Shown one piece after another: positions 1-9,559 of a stretch of DNA of 64,000 nt (within the stretch, counting starts at the first letter, position 1; the number at the start of each line of letters is the position of its first letter). The stretch is from Paenibacillus illinoisensis NBRC 15959 (GTDB lineage: Bacteria; Bacillota; Bacilli; Paenibacillales; Paenibacillaceae). Location: contig NZ_BIME01000006.1 of NCBI RefSeq assembly GCF_004000925.1, positions 186,001 to 250,000 of the forward strand. Reading direction: 5' to 3'. Both the position numbers and the translations under genes were made by a program. The notes under the pieces are model-generated. The model was not told the DNA's origin and made no database searches. It saw only the letters and a list, made by a program, of their open reading frames with translations.

Positions 1-2
1 TT

Positions 3-2099
3 TTGGAGATCGAACTGACACGAGGTGAGCTTTCCACCGAAGTCAGCACACTGGCCATGAAGTTTGAACGAATTGAAGGCATGGAGCATTGGGTGCATCT
101 TGTCTCAGCCATGGATAAGGATACGTTTGTACGAGGCTATATCTACAGCTACGGAGATAACACAACACGCAAGGAGACGTTCAGTCACCTGATTCAAGTC
201 TGTCATCCGCGTGAGGGTGAGGATGAGAAGCTCCTAGGGCAATTGCTTGAGCAATATCCGATTCAGGAGAAAAAGCTGTTGGAAGCCGCCATGTACGCAC
301 CGCAGTGGATGGAGATCGTAGCGAAGCATCTGGGATGGGAAGGACTTCGCAGTGCCGCATGGTACTTCCATGCCCATATTAATGAACGCTTTACGGCTGA
401 AAAGGAGACCATCGTCGCTCACTATTCACCGATATCGCCGCAGGAATTCAACGACGGAGCATTTGATATTGCCTGGTTCGAGGAAGCTTATGCTGCTGTC
501 GGCGAGGAACGATTCAATCTGTTATATGATTGTGCCAAATACATTTCCGGTGGAGCAAACCACCGCAGATCCCAGTTGTTCGCCGATGCAGCGTTAGGGA
601 AGCTTCGTCTGGAGGATATGCGTCAATCTGTACAGGAGAAGCGTAATAAGGACCATCTGCTCACGTACAGTTTGATTCCATTCCAAGCGGAGCAGAAACA
701 GGATCTGCGAGAACGTTATGATTTCATTCAGAAATTCCTGCTGGAGAGCAAGCAATTTGGTGCCCAGCGTCGTGCCAGCGAAGGTGCAGCCGCGCAGATT
801 GCTCTTGGTAATCTTGCACGCAATGCAGGGTATACGGATGTCACCCGGCTGATCTGGAACATGGAAGCGAGCAAGCTGGATGAGATGAAATCCTATTTTG
901 AACCGAAGGCCCTGGATGAGACAACGACAGCACAACTGGCCATTGATGAGGAAGGCCAGTCCGAGTTGGTTCTTGTAAGTAAAGGGAAGACACTCAAATC
1001 GGTACCCGCACGGTTAAAGAAAGACGGATACATTACGGAATTGAAGGAATTAAAAGGAGATCTGGTACAGCAGTATCGCCGGGCAAAACAGGAACTGGAG
1101 CGTTCCATGACGGCAGAGACGGCCTTTACCGTCCAGGAAGCTGCCAGCCTCATGCAAAATCCGGTCATTCGACCGCTGATTCGCACGTTGGTGTTCCAGT
1201 CAGGTGACCGTTTGGGGTATTTCGATGCGGAATCTGCCTGCCTGATTGTACCTGGCGAACAACGTACCACACATGCATTGGAGGAGCAGGATCCACTGGT
1301 GATTGCACATCCACTGCAATTGTTCCGCAGCGGGACATGGAGCGAATTCCAGCGGGATCTGTTCACCCGTCAGGCACGTCAGCCGTTCAAACAGGTCTTC
1401 CGTGAGCTGTACCTTCCAAATGAGGATGAGCTTGCGAATGGAACCGTCTCCCGCCGTTATGCCGGGTATCAGATTCAACCGAAGAAGACCGTTGCCTTGC
1501 TGAAAGGTCGCCAGTGGACCGTCAGTTATGAGGAAGGCTTGCAGAAAGTCAGCTATGAGCATAACCTGATAGCCAATCTGTATGCCATGGCAGACTGGTT
1601 CTCACCGGCAGATACGGAAGCACCTACGCTGGAGACAGTACAATTTTATGACCGCAAAACGTATAAGCCTGTAGCCTTGAAAGATGTACCGAAGGTCTTC
1701 TTCTCGGAGGTCATGCGTGATATTGATCTGGTAGTCAGTGTTGCGCATGTGGGCGGGGTGGATCCGGAAGCCAGCCTGACAACGATTGAAATGCGTCATG
1801 TTATCGTGAATGAATCCCTACGTCTGCTCAAGATAGACAATGTACGACTGGATGGCAATTATGCACGGATCAAAGGCGACCTTGGCGAATATGCCGTTCA
1901 TCTCGGCAGTGGCAATGTGTTTAAACAGGCAACTGGTGCGCTATATATCGTACCTGTGCATAGTCAGCATCGGGGGAGGATCTTCCTGCCATTCCTGGAT
2001 GAAGATCCAAGAACAGCTGAGATTTTATCCAAAATCATGCTGCTCGCAGAAGATAAGAAGATCAAAGATCCACAAATCCTGGCGCAGCTGAAGAGCTAG
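3..2099 (+). CDS. DUF4132 (YehI-like) protein, 5' truncated by window edge
   Basis: The reading frame is open from the first bases, so the N-terminus lies outside the window; the TTG at 3 is probably not the real start. The last ~100 residues match the conserved end of DUF4132 / YehI-type proteins: a predicted beta-rich stretch containing YAVHLGSG, then LPFLDEDPRTAEILSK and a LLAEDKKIKDP tail. The function of this family is not established; E. coli YehI was once linked to molybdate metabolism. The protein is largely soluble with no membrane segment visible. An intrinsic terminator follows at 2225-2270. Family assignment is from memory of the C-terminal motif and fairly secure; a role is not. 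Confidence 0.75.
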   Translation: MEIELTRGELSTEVSTLAMKFERIEGMEHWVHLVSAMDKDTFVRGYIYSYGDNTTRKETFSHLIQVCHPREGEDEKLLGQLLEQYPIQEKKLLEAAMYAPQWMEIVAKHLGWEGLRSAAWYFHAHINERFTAEKETIVAHYSPISPQEFNDGAFDIAWFEEAYAAVGEERFNLLYDCAKYISGGANHRRSQLFADAALGKLRLEDMRQSVQEKRNKDHLLTYSLIPFQAEQKQDLRERYDFIQKFLLESKQFGAQRRASEGAAAQIALGNLARNAGYTDVTRLIWNMEASKLDEMKSYFEPKALDETTTAQLAIDEEGQSELVLVSKGKTLKSVPARLKKDGYITELKELKGDLVQQYRRAKQELERSMTAETAFTVQEAASLMQNPVIRPLIRTLVFQSGDRLGYFDAESACLIVPGEQRTTHALEEQDPLVIAHPLQLFRSGTWSEFQRDLFTRQARQPFKQVFRELYLPNEDELANGTVSRRYAGYQIQPKKTVALLKGRQWTVSYEEGLQKVSYEHNLIANLYAMADWFSPADTEAPTLETVQFYDRKTYKPVALKDVPKVFFSEVMRDIDLVVSVAHVGGVDPEASLTTIEMRHVIVNESLRLLKIDNVRLDGNYARIKGDLGEYAVHLGSGNVFKQATGALYIVPVHSQHRGRIFLPFLDEDPRTAEILSKIMLLAEDKKIKDPQILAQLKS

Positions 2100-2224
2100 A
2101 AGTAACTCGAGATCGCAGGCAAGATTAGGACAGAGCAGGTGACATGGTTAGTAAGAATGGATGTAAGAATTAAGGAAGTTTGACTAGAGAAATGCGATAT
2201 TATTAGAGTGAGTAATGAAGAAAT

Positions 2225-2272
2225 AGCAGCCGGGGTACCTGTTAAAAGGGACTTCGGTTGCTTTTTATTTTC
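2225..2272 (+). terminator. Intrinsic terminator after the DUF4132 gene
   Basis: The inverted repeat AGCAGCCG / CGGTTGCT (one G-U pair) is followed by TTTTTATTTT. It lies 125 bp after the stop codon of the upstream gene. Confidence 0.7.
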
Positions 2273-2740
2273 CATGTGGAACGAAGAAATTTATTGCATC
2301 CGTTTACAAATGGACTTTGGGCCCAGGTGCACAATTGAAATTCCTTAATATGATAATTAATTGAATAAATTGTTAATTTGAAAGTGGGACATAACGACTG
2401 TTTTCAAAAGTAAATGTTTTGTATGATTTGAGTTACAAAAATGTAATTAACTCGTTTTCATATGATGTTATACGAAATAATTCTGACATCATACCTAAGA
2501 ACTAATCCACTCCTTCCGGCTCCATTTCCATATTTAAGGGGATGTAATTGATCCGCAGGTCGGCTATCGTAAGAAAGCGAAATTGCTCGCTCGCTTGTCG
2601 AGCCGCACTTTTCGTAGCGATGTGCAGGGCTGCCTGAATGCTTGAAGGGCTGGGACAAGCCAGTTTGCATTCCCTTGTACACATGTATTCAAGCAATGTG
2701 TGCAAGAAAAATGATCAAGAGAGAAGGAGAGCTTACAAAC
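2273..2740. other. AT-rich leader region upstream of GH3 gene
   Basis: This gene-free stretch between the terminator and the GH3 start is AT-rich around 2290-2460 and presumably holds the GH3 promoter. A weak CcpA (cre)-like match, TTAACTCGTTTTCA at 2447-2460, has two departures from the TGWAANCGNTNWCA consensus. Nothing else was recognised. Small open frames here on both strands look like chance. Confidence 0.3.
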
Positions 2741-5452
2741 ATGAACAGAAGACTCAACCTGATTTTCCTCAAACGATGGTTTATGCTGTTAATCATCGTG
2801 GCGGTTGCGGCCATGCCGTTACACGCCTTTGCCGCAGAAGCGGATTCCGGGGCAGATCGTCCTTGGATGAACAAATCCTTATCTGCGAAGGAACGCACCG
2901 AGCTGCTGCTCAAGGCGATGACGCTGGAGGAGAAAGTCGGATTCGTTACTGGTAAAGTAAATAACTATTATGGTTTCTATAATGATGGATTGGAGCGGCT
3001 TGGCATTCCGGCACTGCAGATGGCGGATGGACCAGCAGGGGTGCGTGTTGCCAATCCGGATGTGCAGGACAAAAAGTCCACGGCACTGCCTGCACCGATC
3101 GCATTGGCAGCATCCTGGGATACCGATCTTGCCAAACAGTATGGTGATCTGATCGGACAGGAAGCCCATGATACAACACATAACGTTGTTCTTGGTCCTG
3201 GTCTGGACATTGCACGTACACCATGGGGATCACGCAACTTCGAATCCCTGGGTGAGGATCCACTGCTGGCTTCCGGCATGGGTGCAGCGTATGTCAACGG
3301 GATTCAAAGCAACCCGGTGATTGCAACGGCGAAGCACTACATCCTGAACAATCAGGAAACGGAGCGTTTCACAACGAATGCAACAGCCAGTGAACGTGCG
3401 ATTCAAGAAGTTTATGCACGTCCATTCCAGGCTATTGTTGAGAAAGCGGATCTCGGTTCCGCCATGTGTTCATTTAACCAGGTGAACGGTACATATGCTT
3501 GTGAGAACAAGGAGATGCTGACCGATCTGCTCAAGGACCAGTTTGGCTTCGAAGGGTTCGTCATGAGTGACTACGGTGCCAATTTCAGTACAGCCAAATC
3601 GGCTAACGCGGGTCTGGATCTGGAGACACCAGGGGAGCCTTATGGTAAATGGGGAACGCAGCTGCTGGAAGCCGTGAAAAAAGGTGAAGTCAGCGAGCAG
3701 ACCATTGATGAGAAGGTTCGTCGCATTTTGCTCCAAATGTTCGAGAAAGGGCTGTTCGACAACCCTGTAACCAATACGCAGATTAATGCGAAGGCAGACG
3801 GTAAGCAAGCACGGGAAATTGCTGAGCAGAGCATGGTGCTGTTGCAAAATAACAATGACGTGCTGCCACTTTCGAAGAAAGAACTGAATTCCATTGCAGT
3901 TATTGGACCGGATGCAGACACAGCTTCTGCAGCAGGTGGAGGCAGCAGCCTCGTTAACCCGACATACACTGTGAGTCCGCTTGAAGGCATTCGTAACCGT
4001 GCAGGCAATGGCGTGGAAGTGAAATATGCAGCCGGAACGGATCCTATCTCCGCCGGGGATGCATTTAACGGTCCTTCCGCAGTACCATCCACACTGTTGT
4101 CTCCGGCAGATGCCGAGAAGAGCGAGCAGAATGTTGGTACGGACAAAGCGGAATATGGTCTTCGTGCCGAATACTGGACCAACACGAACATGGAAGGTGA
4201 CCCTTCACTGGTTCGTACAGACAATCAGGTTAACATGAATCTTGGATTTTATAACTATGAAGGGTTCAACGCCCAGTCCTCCAAGCTTCCGGTTACACCA
4301 ACGGAATTCAACAGTAAAATGTCCGCACGTTGGACAGGTTCCATTACAGCACCCAAAACGGGTGATTACAAATTGTCTCTGACCAGCCTGGGATCTGCGA
4401 AATTGTACGTGGATGATCAGCTGCTCGTAGAAAATCAAGGTGAAACGCTGAGCACAACGAAGAAAGCAATTACGTTAAAAGAAGGCGAATCCCACAACAT
4501 TAAGATTGAATACCGTACCGATTTCCCGGTACAGTCAAGCCATGACATGGGTGCCCAAATGCGTTTCGGCTGGGAAGCACCTGAAGATGCCGTGGATGCC
4601 AAAATGCAAAAAGCAGTGGACCTGGCCAAAAAATCCGATGTGGCCGTTGTCGTGACACGTACGTATGACAGCGAAGGTTATGTGGACCGTTCCGATCTGG
4701 AACTGCCGAACAACCAGGAGCAATTGATTCGTGAGGTTGCAGCAGCAAATCCGAAGACGATTGTTGTACAAATGAGTGGCCGTGCCGTGGAGATGGACTC
4801 CTGGCAAAAAGAAGTACCTTCCATTGTTCAAGCTTGGTATGCAGGTCAGGAACAAGGTAATGCGGTAGCTCGCGTTCTGTTCGGTGATGTGAACCCATCC
4901 GGTAAATTGCCAGTAACGTTCCCATCGGATGATTCGCAAACACCAGTATCCACTGCGGAACAATTCCCGGGTGTGAATGGCGTGGGTACTTACTCAGAGG
5001 GAATCTTTGTAGGCTACAAAGGATATGACAAAGAAGGCATGACACCAGCATTTGCGTTTGGACACGGGCTGTCTTACACGGATTTCGACTACCGTAACCT
5101 GCACGTGAAAAATACAGGCAAAGGCAACGATGCTACCGTAGAAGTGTCCCTGAACCTGCGCAATACGGGTAAAGTTACAGGTGCAGAAGTTGTACAAGTG
5201 TACGTGGGCAAACTGCCAACGAGTGTGGAAACACCGGAAAAACAACTTGCTGGCTGGGCCAAAGTCGATCTGAAGGCAGGCAAACAGCAGCGCGTTAAAA
5301 TTAAACTGGATCGCAGTGCACTTTCCTATTGGGATGAAAAGTCACATGAATGGGTAATGCCTAAGGGTAAGGTATCTGTTTATGTCGGCAGTGCATCGGA
5401 TGATATTCGTCTGACAGGTAGTGTGAATATCGGAAGCAAGTCCGGTAAATAA
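2741..5452 (+). CDS. Secreted GH3 beta-glucosidase-type enzyme with PA14 insert
   Basis: Glycoside hydrolase family 3 enzyme that removes non-reducing-end beta-linked sugars (beta-glucosidase or beta-xylosidase). The start at 2741 is preferred over one at 2642 because AGAAGGAGA precedes it at good spacing and it gives a clean signal peptide ending near HAFAAEA (~residue 33). The order is the (alpha/beta)8 catalytic domain with nucleophile Asp277 in MSDYG, an alpha/beta sandwich interrupted by a PA14 domain (~residues 465-610, YGLRAEYW onward), and a C-terminal fibronectin-like domain. PA14 inserts in GH3 usually shape substrate specificity. The length of 903 residues suits such forms. It is followed by a terminator and a GH30 gene, suggesting joint beta-glucan use. 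Exact substrate unknown. Confidence 0.9.
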   Translation: MNRRLNLIFLKRWFMLLIIVAVAAMPLHAFAAEADSGADRPWMNKSLSAKERTELLLKAMTLEEKVGFVTGKVNNYYGFYNDGLERLGIPALQMADGPAGVRVANPDVQDKKSTALPAPIALAASWDTDLAKQYGDLIGQEAHDTTHNVVLGPGLDIARTPWGSRNFESLGEDPLLASGMGAAYVNGIQSNPVIATAKHYILNNQETERFTTNATASERAIQEVYARPFQAIVEKADLGSAMCSFNQVNGTYACENKEMLTDLLKDQFGFEGFVMSDYGANFSTAKSANAGLDLETPGEPYGKWGTQLLEAVKKGEVSEQTIDEKVRRILLQMFEKGLFDNPVTNTQINAKADGKQAREIAEQSMVLLQNNNDVLPLSKKELNSIAVIGPDADTASAAGGGSSLVNPTYTVSPLEGIRNRAGNGVEVKYAAGTDPISAGDAFNGPSAVPSTLLSPADAEKSEQNVGTDKAEYGLRAEYWTNTNMEGDPSLVRTDNQVNMNLGFYNYEGFNAQSSKLPVTPTEFNSKMSARWTGSITAPKTGDYKLSLTSLGSAKLYVDDQLLVENQGETLSTTKKAITLKEGESHNIKIEYRTDFPVQSSHDMGAQMRFGWEAPEDAVDAKMQKAVDLAKKSDVAVVVTRTYDSEGYVDRSDLELPNNQEQLIREVAAANPKTIVVQMSGRAVEMDSWQKEVPSIVQAWYAGQEQGNAVARVLFGDVNPSGKLPVTFPSDDSQTPVSTAEQFPGVNGVGTYSEGIFVGYKGYDKEGMTPAFAFGHGLSYTDFDYRNLHVKNTGKGNDATVEVSLNLRNTGKVTGAEVVQVYVGKLPTSVETPEKQLAGWAKVDLKAGKQQRVKIKLDRSALSYWDEKSHEWVMPKGKVSVYVGSASDDIRLTGSVNIGSKSGK

Positions 5453-5463
5453 AAGGAAGAAGC

Positions 5464-5495
5464 AAAAAGTCGTGGCCCATGGGCCGCGGCTTTTT
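5464..5495 (+). terminator. Intrinsic terminator after GH3
   Basis: A long GC-rich hairpin (AAAAGTCGTGGCCC / GGGCCGCGGCTTTT) ends in a T run. It lies between the GH3 stop and the GH30 start, so GH30 is either read by read-through or has its own promoter. The reading frame of GH30 extends back into the hairpin, which argues against that upstream start. Confidence 0.8.
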
Positions 5496-5523
5496 CCACA
5501 CCTGGAGAGGAGCGTGTGATGAG

Positions 5524-7083
5524 ATGAAGTCACGATGGAAAGAGAGGAAAGCAGCCTGGATCATCCTGCCGCTCGTTGTATGCATTGTGGCTGGTTTCGG
5601 CGTTTGGTGGATGACAAGCCACACCGAAGAGGATGCCATACCGCCACCAGTAGAGAAGAAACCTGCAACAGCTGAAGTATGGCTGACAACCGGAGATCAG
5701 CAGCATTTATTGGAACCGCAGCAGCCAATCTCTTGGAATACATCGGAGGAGAATGATTCCGACGCAGATGCAGATTACACTATCATCATTGATCCGTCCC
5801 AGACGTATCAGACCATGGATGGATTCGGTGCTGCCATGACAGGTTCGTCCACCTACTTAATCAACCAGCTTCCACCAGAGCAGCGAGAACAGTTACTTCA
5901 GGAGCTGTATACCACGGAAGGCTTGAATCTGGACATGGTGCGACATACCATTGGTTCCTCCGATTATTCGGTGGATGCATCAGGGAAACCATCAAGTTAC
6001 ACGTATAATGATATCGAATCGGGTACGGATTATAATATGGAGCACTTTTCGATCGAGAAAGATCAGGAAGTGGTGGATATGCTGAGACACATTGTTGGAC
6101 TAAAGCCGGACATCAAGGTTATGGGCACGCCCTGGACTGCCCCGTCCTGGATGAAATACGGCGAGAAGACCATGAATGGCTGGTATCTGGATTACAGCAA
6201 TCCTCAAGTGTATGATGCTTACGCACGTTATTTCGTAAAATATATCCAAGCCTATCAGGCCCAGGGTGTGCCCATCTATGGAATGACGCTGCAGAATGAA
6301 CCGGAGTTCACCACGGCTAACTATCCGAGCATGAGCATGGGGGCAGAGGAACAGGCCATGTTTATCCGGGATTACCTTGGGCCGGCCATGCAAGAGGCAG
6401 GACTGGACACGCGAATCATCAGTTATGATCATAACTGGGATCAGGCAGTGGAGTATACAGGCAGCGTACTTGGCGACGAAGCCGCTGCATCCTACATTGA
6501 TGGTTCGGCATTCCATTGTTATGGAGGGGAGCCTTCCGCCATGTCGGAAGTGCATGATCGTTTTCCGGATAAAAACATCTATTTTACAGAGTGCAGTGGT
6601 GGGGAATGGAGTCCTGATTTTGGCGAAAATCTAAGTTGGCAGATGTCCAATCTGATAGTCGGTGCTCCGCGAAACTGGGCCAAAAGCGTACTGCTCTGGA
6701 ATATAGCGCTCGATCCGCAAGGCGGACCTACAAATGGTGGCTGTGCGAACTGCCGGGGAGTAGTGACAATCAACCCGGATAACGGTGAGGTGACCCGTAA
6801 TGTCGAGTATTATGCGCTTGGACATGTCAGTCGTTATGTGCGTACAGGAGCCTTAAGAGTGGAGTCTACCCAAGAATCGGATGAGCTGAAAAATGTAGCT
6901 TTTCGCAATCCGGATGGAACCATGGTGCTGGTTGCGGCTAACACGGGGAACAAAGATGCTGCCTTCCATGTCGTTATGGAAGGAAAGACGTTTCAATACA
7001 CGCTACCATCCCAATCCGCTGCCACGTTTCGTTGGAAGCCAGAGGACACCTCAAATAGCGGGGTCGGGATAAAAGGTAGATAA
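5524..7083 (+). CDS. GH30 family glycosidase, membrane-anchored or secreted
   Basis: Family 30 retaining glycosidase. The start at 5524 is chosen because GGAGAGGAG lies ~11 bp upstream; the earlier in-frame start at 5479 sits inside the terminator hairpin. Residues ~10-30 form one hydrophobic segment after basic residues with no obvious cleavage site, so a signal anchor is possible. The catalytic (beta/alpha)8 domain shows acid/base Glu259 in LQNEPE and nucleophile Glu356 in FTECSGG. The stretch LWNIALD, then GGCANCRGVVTI, resembles subfamily 3 endo-beta-1,6-glucanases rather than xylanases. A small beta domain closes the protein. Its position after GH3 suggests the two act in sequence on a beta-glucan such as fungal 1,6-glucan; that substrate is inferred. 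Confidence 0.85.
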   Translation: MKSRWKERKAAWIILPLVVCIVAGFGVWWMTSHTEEDAIPPPVEKKPATAEVWLTTGDQQHLLEPQQPISWNTSEENDSDADADYTIIIDPSQTYQTMDGFGAAMTGSSTYLINQLPPEQREQLLQELYTTEGLNLDMVRHTIGSSDYSVDASGKPSSYTYNDIESGTDYNMEHFSIEKDQEVVDMLRHIVGLKPDIKVMGTPWTAPSWMKYGEKTMNGWYLDYSNPQVYDAYARYFVKYIQAYQAQGVPIYGMTLQNEPEFTTANYPSMSMGAEEQAMFIRDYLGPAMQEAGLDTRIISYDHNWDQAVEYTGSVLGDEAAASYIDGSAFHCYGGEPSAMSEVHDRFPDKNIYFTECSGGEWSPDFGENLSWQMSNLIVGAPRNWAKSVLLWNIALDPQGGPTNGGCANCRGVVTINPDNGEVTRNVEYYALGHVSRYVRTGALRVESTQESDELKNVAFRNPDGTMVLVAANTGNKDAAFHVVMEGKTFQYTLPSQSAATFRWKPEDTSNSGVGIKGR

Positions 7084-7194
7084 GACCAATCATTACATCA
7101 ACTTCTACGTCTGCAAAGCAGCATTTGATTTTACCCACTCCTTGGAGTTATGCACTATAATAAACACTACATTGGAGGGGAGGAATTGAAAGTG

Positions 7195-7626
7195 ATGGTT
7201 ACACCATACCGTAAGCAGGATCATGCCAAGCTGGTTTCCATCTGGGAACGTGCTGTGAGGGCGACGCATACGTTTCTGGCTGAAGAGGATATTGTCTTCT
7301 ATAAAAGTGTGGTGAGTGAAGCTCTGTCAGGCATGGAAGTATGGGAAGCGGTGGACTCGGCGGGAGAACCCATTGGTTTTATGGGGCTGGATGGCAAGCA
7401 CATTGAGATGTTATTCGTGGATGTGGATCAGCATGGGCAAGGGGTCGGACGGATGCTTGTTACGCATGCCATTGACCTTAAGGGTAACGATCTCAAAGTG
7501 GATGTGAATGAACAAAACGAGGGAGCTGCGCGGTTTTATACCCGGATGGGGTTTGTGCAGACAGGCAGATCGGAGCTGGATGGCTCAGGTAATCCTTTTC
7601 CCCTATTACATCTGGAATTAAAATAG
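7195..7626 (+). CDS. GNAT N-acetyltransferase, YjaB-like
   Basis: Small cytoplasmic acetyl-CoA-dependent acetyltransferase of ~144 residues. The sequence closely resembles E. coli YjaB through RATHTFL near the N-terminus, GFMGLDGKHIEMLFVD, the acetyl-CoA-binding QHGQGVGR loop, DVNEQNEGAARFY and the C-terminal GRSELDGSGNPFPLLHL. The substrate of YjaB is unknown. GGAGGGGAGG at 7174-7183 best supports GTG 7192 or ATG 7195; an upstream ATG at 7150 precedes the ribosome site and is rejected. It stands alone and ends at a terminator shared with the convergent channel gene. Confidence 0.85.
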   Translation: MVTPYRKQDHAKLVSIWERAVRATHTFLAEEDIVFYKSVVSEALSGMEVWEAVDSAGEPIGFMGLDGKHIEMLFVDVDQHGQGVGRMLVTHAIDLKGNDLKVDVNEQNEGAARFYTRMGFVQTGRSELDGSGNPFPLLHLELK

Positions 7627-7628
7627 AA

Positions 7629-7676
7629 TTCCCCCGTAACCAACATCTTGAGATGGATGGTCGCGGGGGATTTTTC
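7629..7676. terminator. Terminator between convergent genes
   Basis: CCCCCG..ACCA pairs with TGGT.GCGGGGG, followed by TTTTTC on the plus strand. It lies between the stops of two convergent genes and may serve both. Confidence 0.75.
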
Positions 7677-7681
7677 ATACG

Positions 7682-8470
7682 TTAGTGAGTCTCATCATCG
7701 AGAAAAGGTTTGTTCACCGCATAATACATGAAGCCCATCAGCAGCACGCCCCCCACCAGATTGCCGAGGGTTACCGGAACGAGGTTATGGATGACCCCGC
7801 CAAACGAGATCGTTCCCGGATGATTCAGTACCAGCGCGATGGCGAACGTGCACATATTGGCTACGCTGTGCTCATATCCGGAGATGAAAAAGCAGAAGAC
7901 AAACAGCATCATGGCGAACATCTTGGCGCCGTTCTCCTTCATAAACATCGGCACGAAGAACGCCAGGCACACAAGCCAGTTACATAGAATTCCCCGGAAA
8001 AAGAGCTGCATCGCCGGTGCCTCCATCTTGTGCTCCACCACACTTAGCAGAAATCCATTGACCTGAGATGAATCGAATAATCCAGTCAGATAGATTAATA
8101 GAGCAAAGACAGCCGCGCCCATCAGGTTCCCGCTGTAACTGGCAATCCACAGCTTCACGACTTCGAGCCAGCGCAGCTTCTTCCTGAGTGCAGCATACGT
8201 GTAATAAAACGTATTTCCGGTAAACAGGTCACCCCCGCCATACGCAATCAGAATAATAGCCGCTCCAAACGTAAGTGCTGCCATGGGGTATGTAAATGGG
8301 GACTGCTCCATATAGAAGAAGTTACCTGTCTTAAACGCCACGATCACACCAAATCCGATAAACATGCTGGCTAACATGGAACGTGAGAGGTACCTGATTA
8401 AACTTTGTTTGTAAATCTTGTGCTTCTTCAAGGCTAATTGTTCAACGTTGCGTAAACCTTCGGTTTCCAT
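7682..8470 (-). CDS. Formate/nitrite transporter (FNT) family channel
   Basis: Membrane channel of 262 residues with about six hydrophobic segments, the usual size of the FocA/NirC family that passes small monovalent anions (formate, nitrite, hydrosulfide). The family signature appears as GGGDLFTGNTFYY, where many members have GAELFTGN, and a second half-repeat has a short break near NHPGTISFGG. A GGGAGG site precedes the ATG. No formate or nitrite enzyme gene is nearby, so the anion carried cannot be told from context. It is convergent with the YjaB-like gene. Confidence 0.88.
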   Translation of the reverse strand: METEGLRNVEQLALKKHKIYKQSLIRYLSRSMLASMFIGFGVIVAFKTGNFFYMEQSPFTYPMAALTFGAAIILIAYGGGDLFTGNTFYYTYAALRKKLRWLEVVKLWIASYSGNLMGAAVFALLIYLTGLFDSSQVNGFLLSVVEHKMEAPAMQLFFRGILCNWLVCLAFFVPMFMKENGAKMFAMMLFVFCFFISGYEHSVANMCTFAIALVLNHPGTISFGGVIHNLVPVTLGNLVGGVLLMGFMYYAVNKPFLDDETH

Positions 8471-8611
8471 AATTCGCCTCCCGCTTCTCGGTGTAATGCT
8501 TACATTATAACGAAAATTTGGAAGAAGTGTGGTATGAGTTTAATCTACCACTGCAGCAGTACAGTTAAACAATCACTATCTAATCATGCAGATACCCAGA
8601 CATATTGAATG

Positions 8612-9019
8612 CTATTTCACTGGAAAAGGGTACATGCAGGCGCCTAGAATTTCAGCCAGTTGTTCTGCTGTTCGTTCACGTGGGACTAATTCTTCTGCGT
8701 AGGAACGCTCCAGTTTGGCTCTCATAAAACGTTCGGCATATTCATTGGGACGGGAGTGAAAGTCTTTGGTGTACTCAGCATAGTCATGCGCATCCCGGAC
8801 CTTTTCCAGCACACTGTTCAGCAGAGGACTGCCCGCGTAGAGGAGAGAGTCGGTTTCCTCGCATTCAAATTTCAGGAACATGATGGCCTTCTGCAAAGCA
8901 TTGATTTCACCCTGGGTCAGGTAGACAGGCTTCACGGCATGTTCTCCCGATGCTGCATTGGACCGATCCATATTTTCATAAGCTTCATGTTCACGGGAAG
9001 AAGGGTCATGTTTGTTCAT
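8612..9019 (-). CDS. Hypothetical protein, last gene of HEAT operon
   Basis: Cytoplasmic protein of 135 residues, not recognised. The N-terminal ~30 residues are polar and low in order; the rest is charged and probably alpha-helical (YLTQGEINALQKAIMFLKFE onward). There is no signal peptide, membrane segment or known motif. Its start codon overlaps the stop of the preceding HEAT gene (ATGA), so it belongs to a three-gene operon with that gene and a colicin-immunity-like gene. Translational coupling suggests a joint role, but none can be named. Confidence 0.65.
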   Translation of the reverse strand: MNKHDPSSREHEAYENMDRSNAASGEHAVKPVYLTQGEINALQKAIMFLKFECEETDSLLYAGSPLLNSVLEKVRDAHDYAEYTKDFHSRPNEYAERFMRAKLERSYAEELVPRERTAEQLAEILGACMYPFPVK

Positions 9020-9531
9020 AGGTTATCACTTCCTTGGTTCGATTGTATTACCCGCTTCGCAGAAGAGCCGAAATCGGGATCGGATTGAAGTGATTCTAGC
9101 GCAGACCGAGCACCGGAAACGTGTTGATGTGCAGCAAGAACGGCAAATGCAGCTCCCTTGACCAGGATGTAGGCATTCCCCTGCAAAACATCCAGAGCCA
9201 ATTGAATCTCGGCTTCGGTGATGGGCAGTAGGGCTAGAGTCTGCAAGGCGTAGTTTTGTACATCCTCATCTTCGTCCGGGTCACGAACAAGCTGCGCGGC
9301 AGCATGCAGGACTCCATCCAGAAGATCAGAGGAGCATACCATACCAAGGGCACGCCAGGCTTCGATGCGCACCAGATCTTCTTCTTGAGAATTCATGCCG
9401 ATAGCCAGAACTTGCTGCGTGAGATGATGGTCTGTTAGCTCTGTCAAATTACGAAGAGCCTGCCGCTTTTCTTCTTCACTGAGTGCGTCGAAATCTAGCT
9501 GTTCAAAGTTATTGTAGTTTGGTTCAGACAT
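9016..9531 (-). CDS. HEAT-repeat protein
   Basis: Soluble acidic protein of 171 residues made of helical pairs of the HEAT type: VRIEAWRALGMV, VQNYALQTLALL and VKGAAFAVLAAH are spaced as successive repeats (~residues 50-150). HEAT proteins act as scaffolds for protein binding. GGAGGTGAAC precedes the ATG. It is the middle gene between the immunity-like gene at 9560-9778 and the hypothetical gene it overlaps by 4 bp. The specific partner is unknown. Confidence 0.7.
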   Translation of the reverse strand: MSEPNYNNFEQLDFDALSEEEKRQALRNLTELTDHHLTQQVLAIGMNSQEEDLVRIEAWRALGMVCSSDLLDGVLHAAAQLVRDPDEDEDVQNYALQTLALLPITEAEIQLALDVLQGNAYILVKGAAFAVLAAHQHVSGARSALESLQSDPDFGSSAKRVIQSNQGSDNL

Positions 9532-9559
9532 AGCGATCGTTCACCTCCTGAATGAGAAG

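Noticed and set aside
2458..2705. Small frames on both strands in the GH3 leader
   Set aside because: No ribosome sites, no recognisable motifs, and they overlap the region expected to hold the promoter.
5479..5523. Upstream in-frame start of the GH30 gene
   Set aside because: It lies within the terminator hairpin of the GH3 gene and has no ribosome site; 5524 has GGAGAGGAG.
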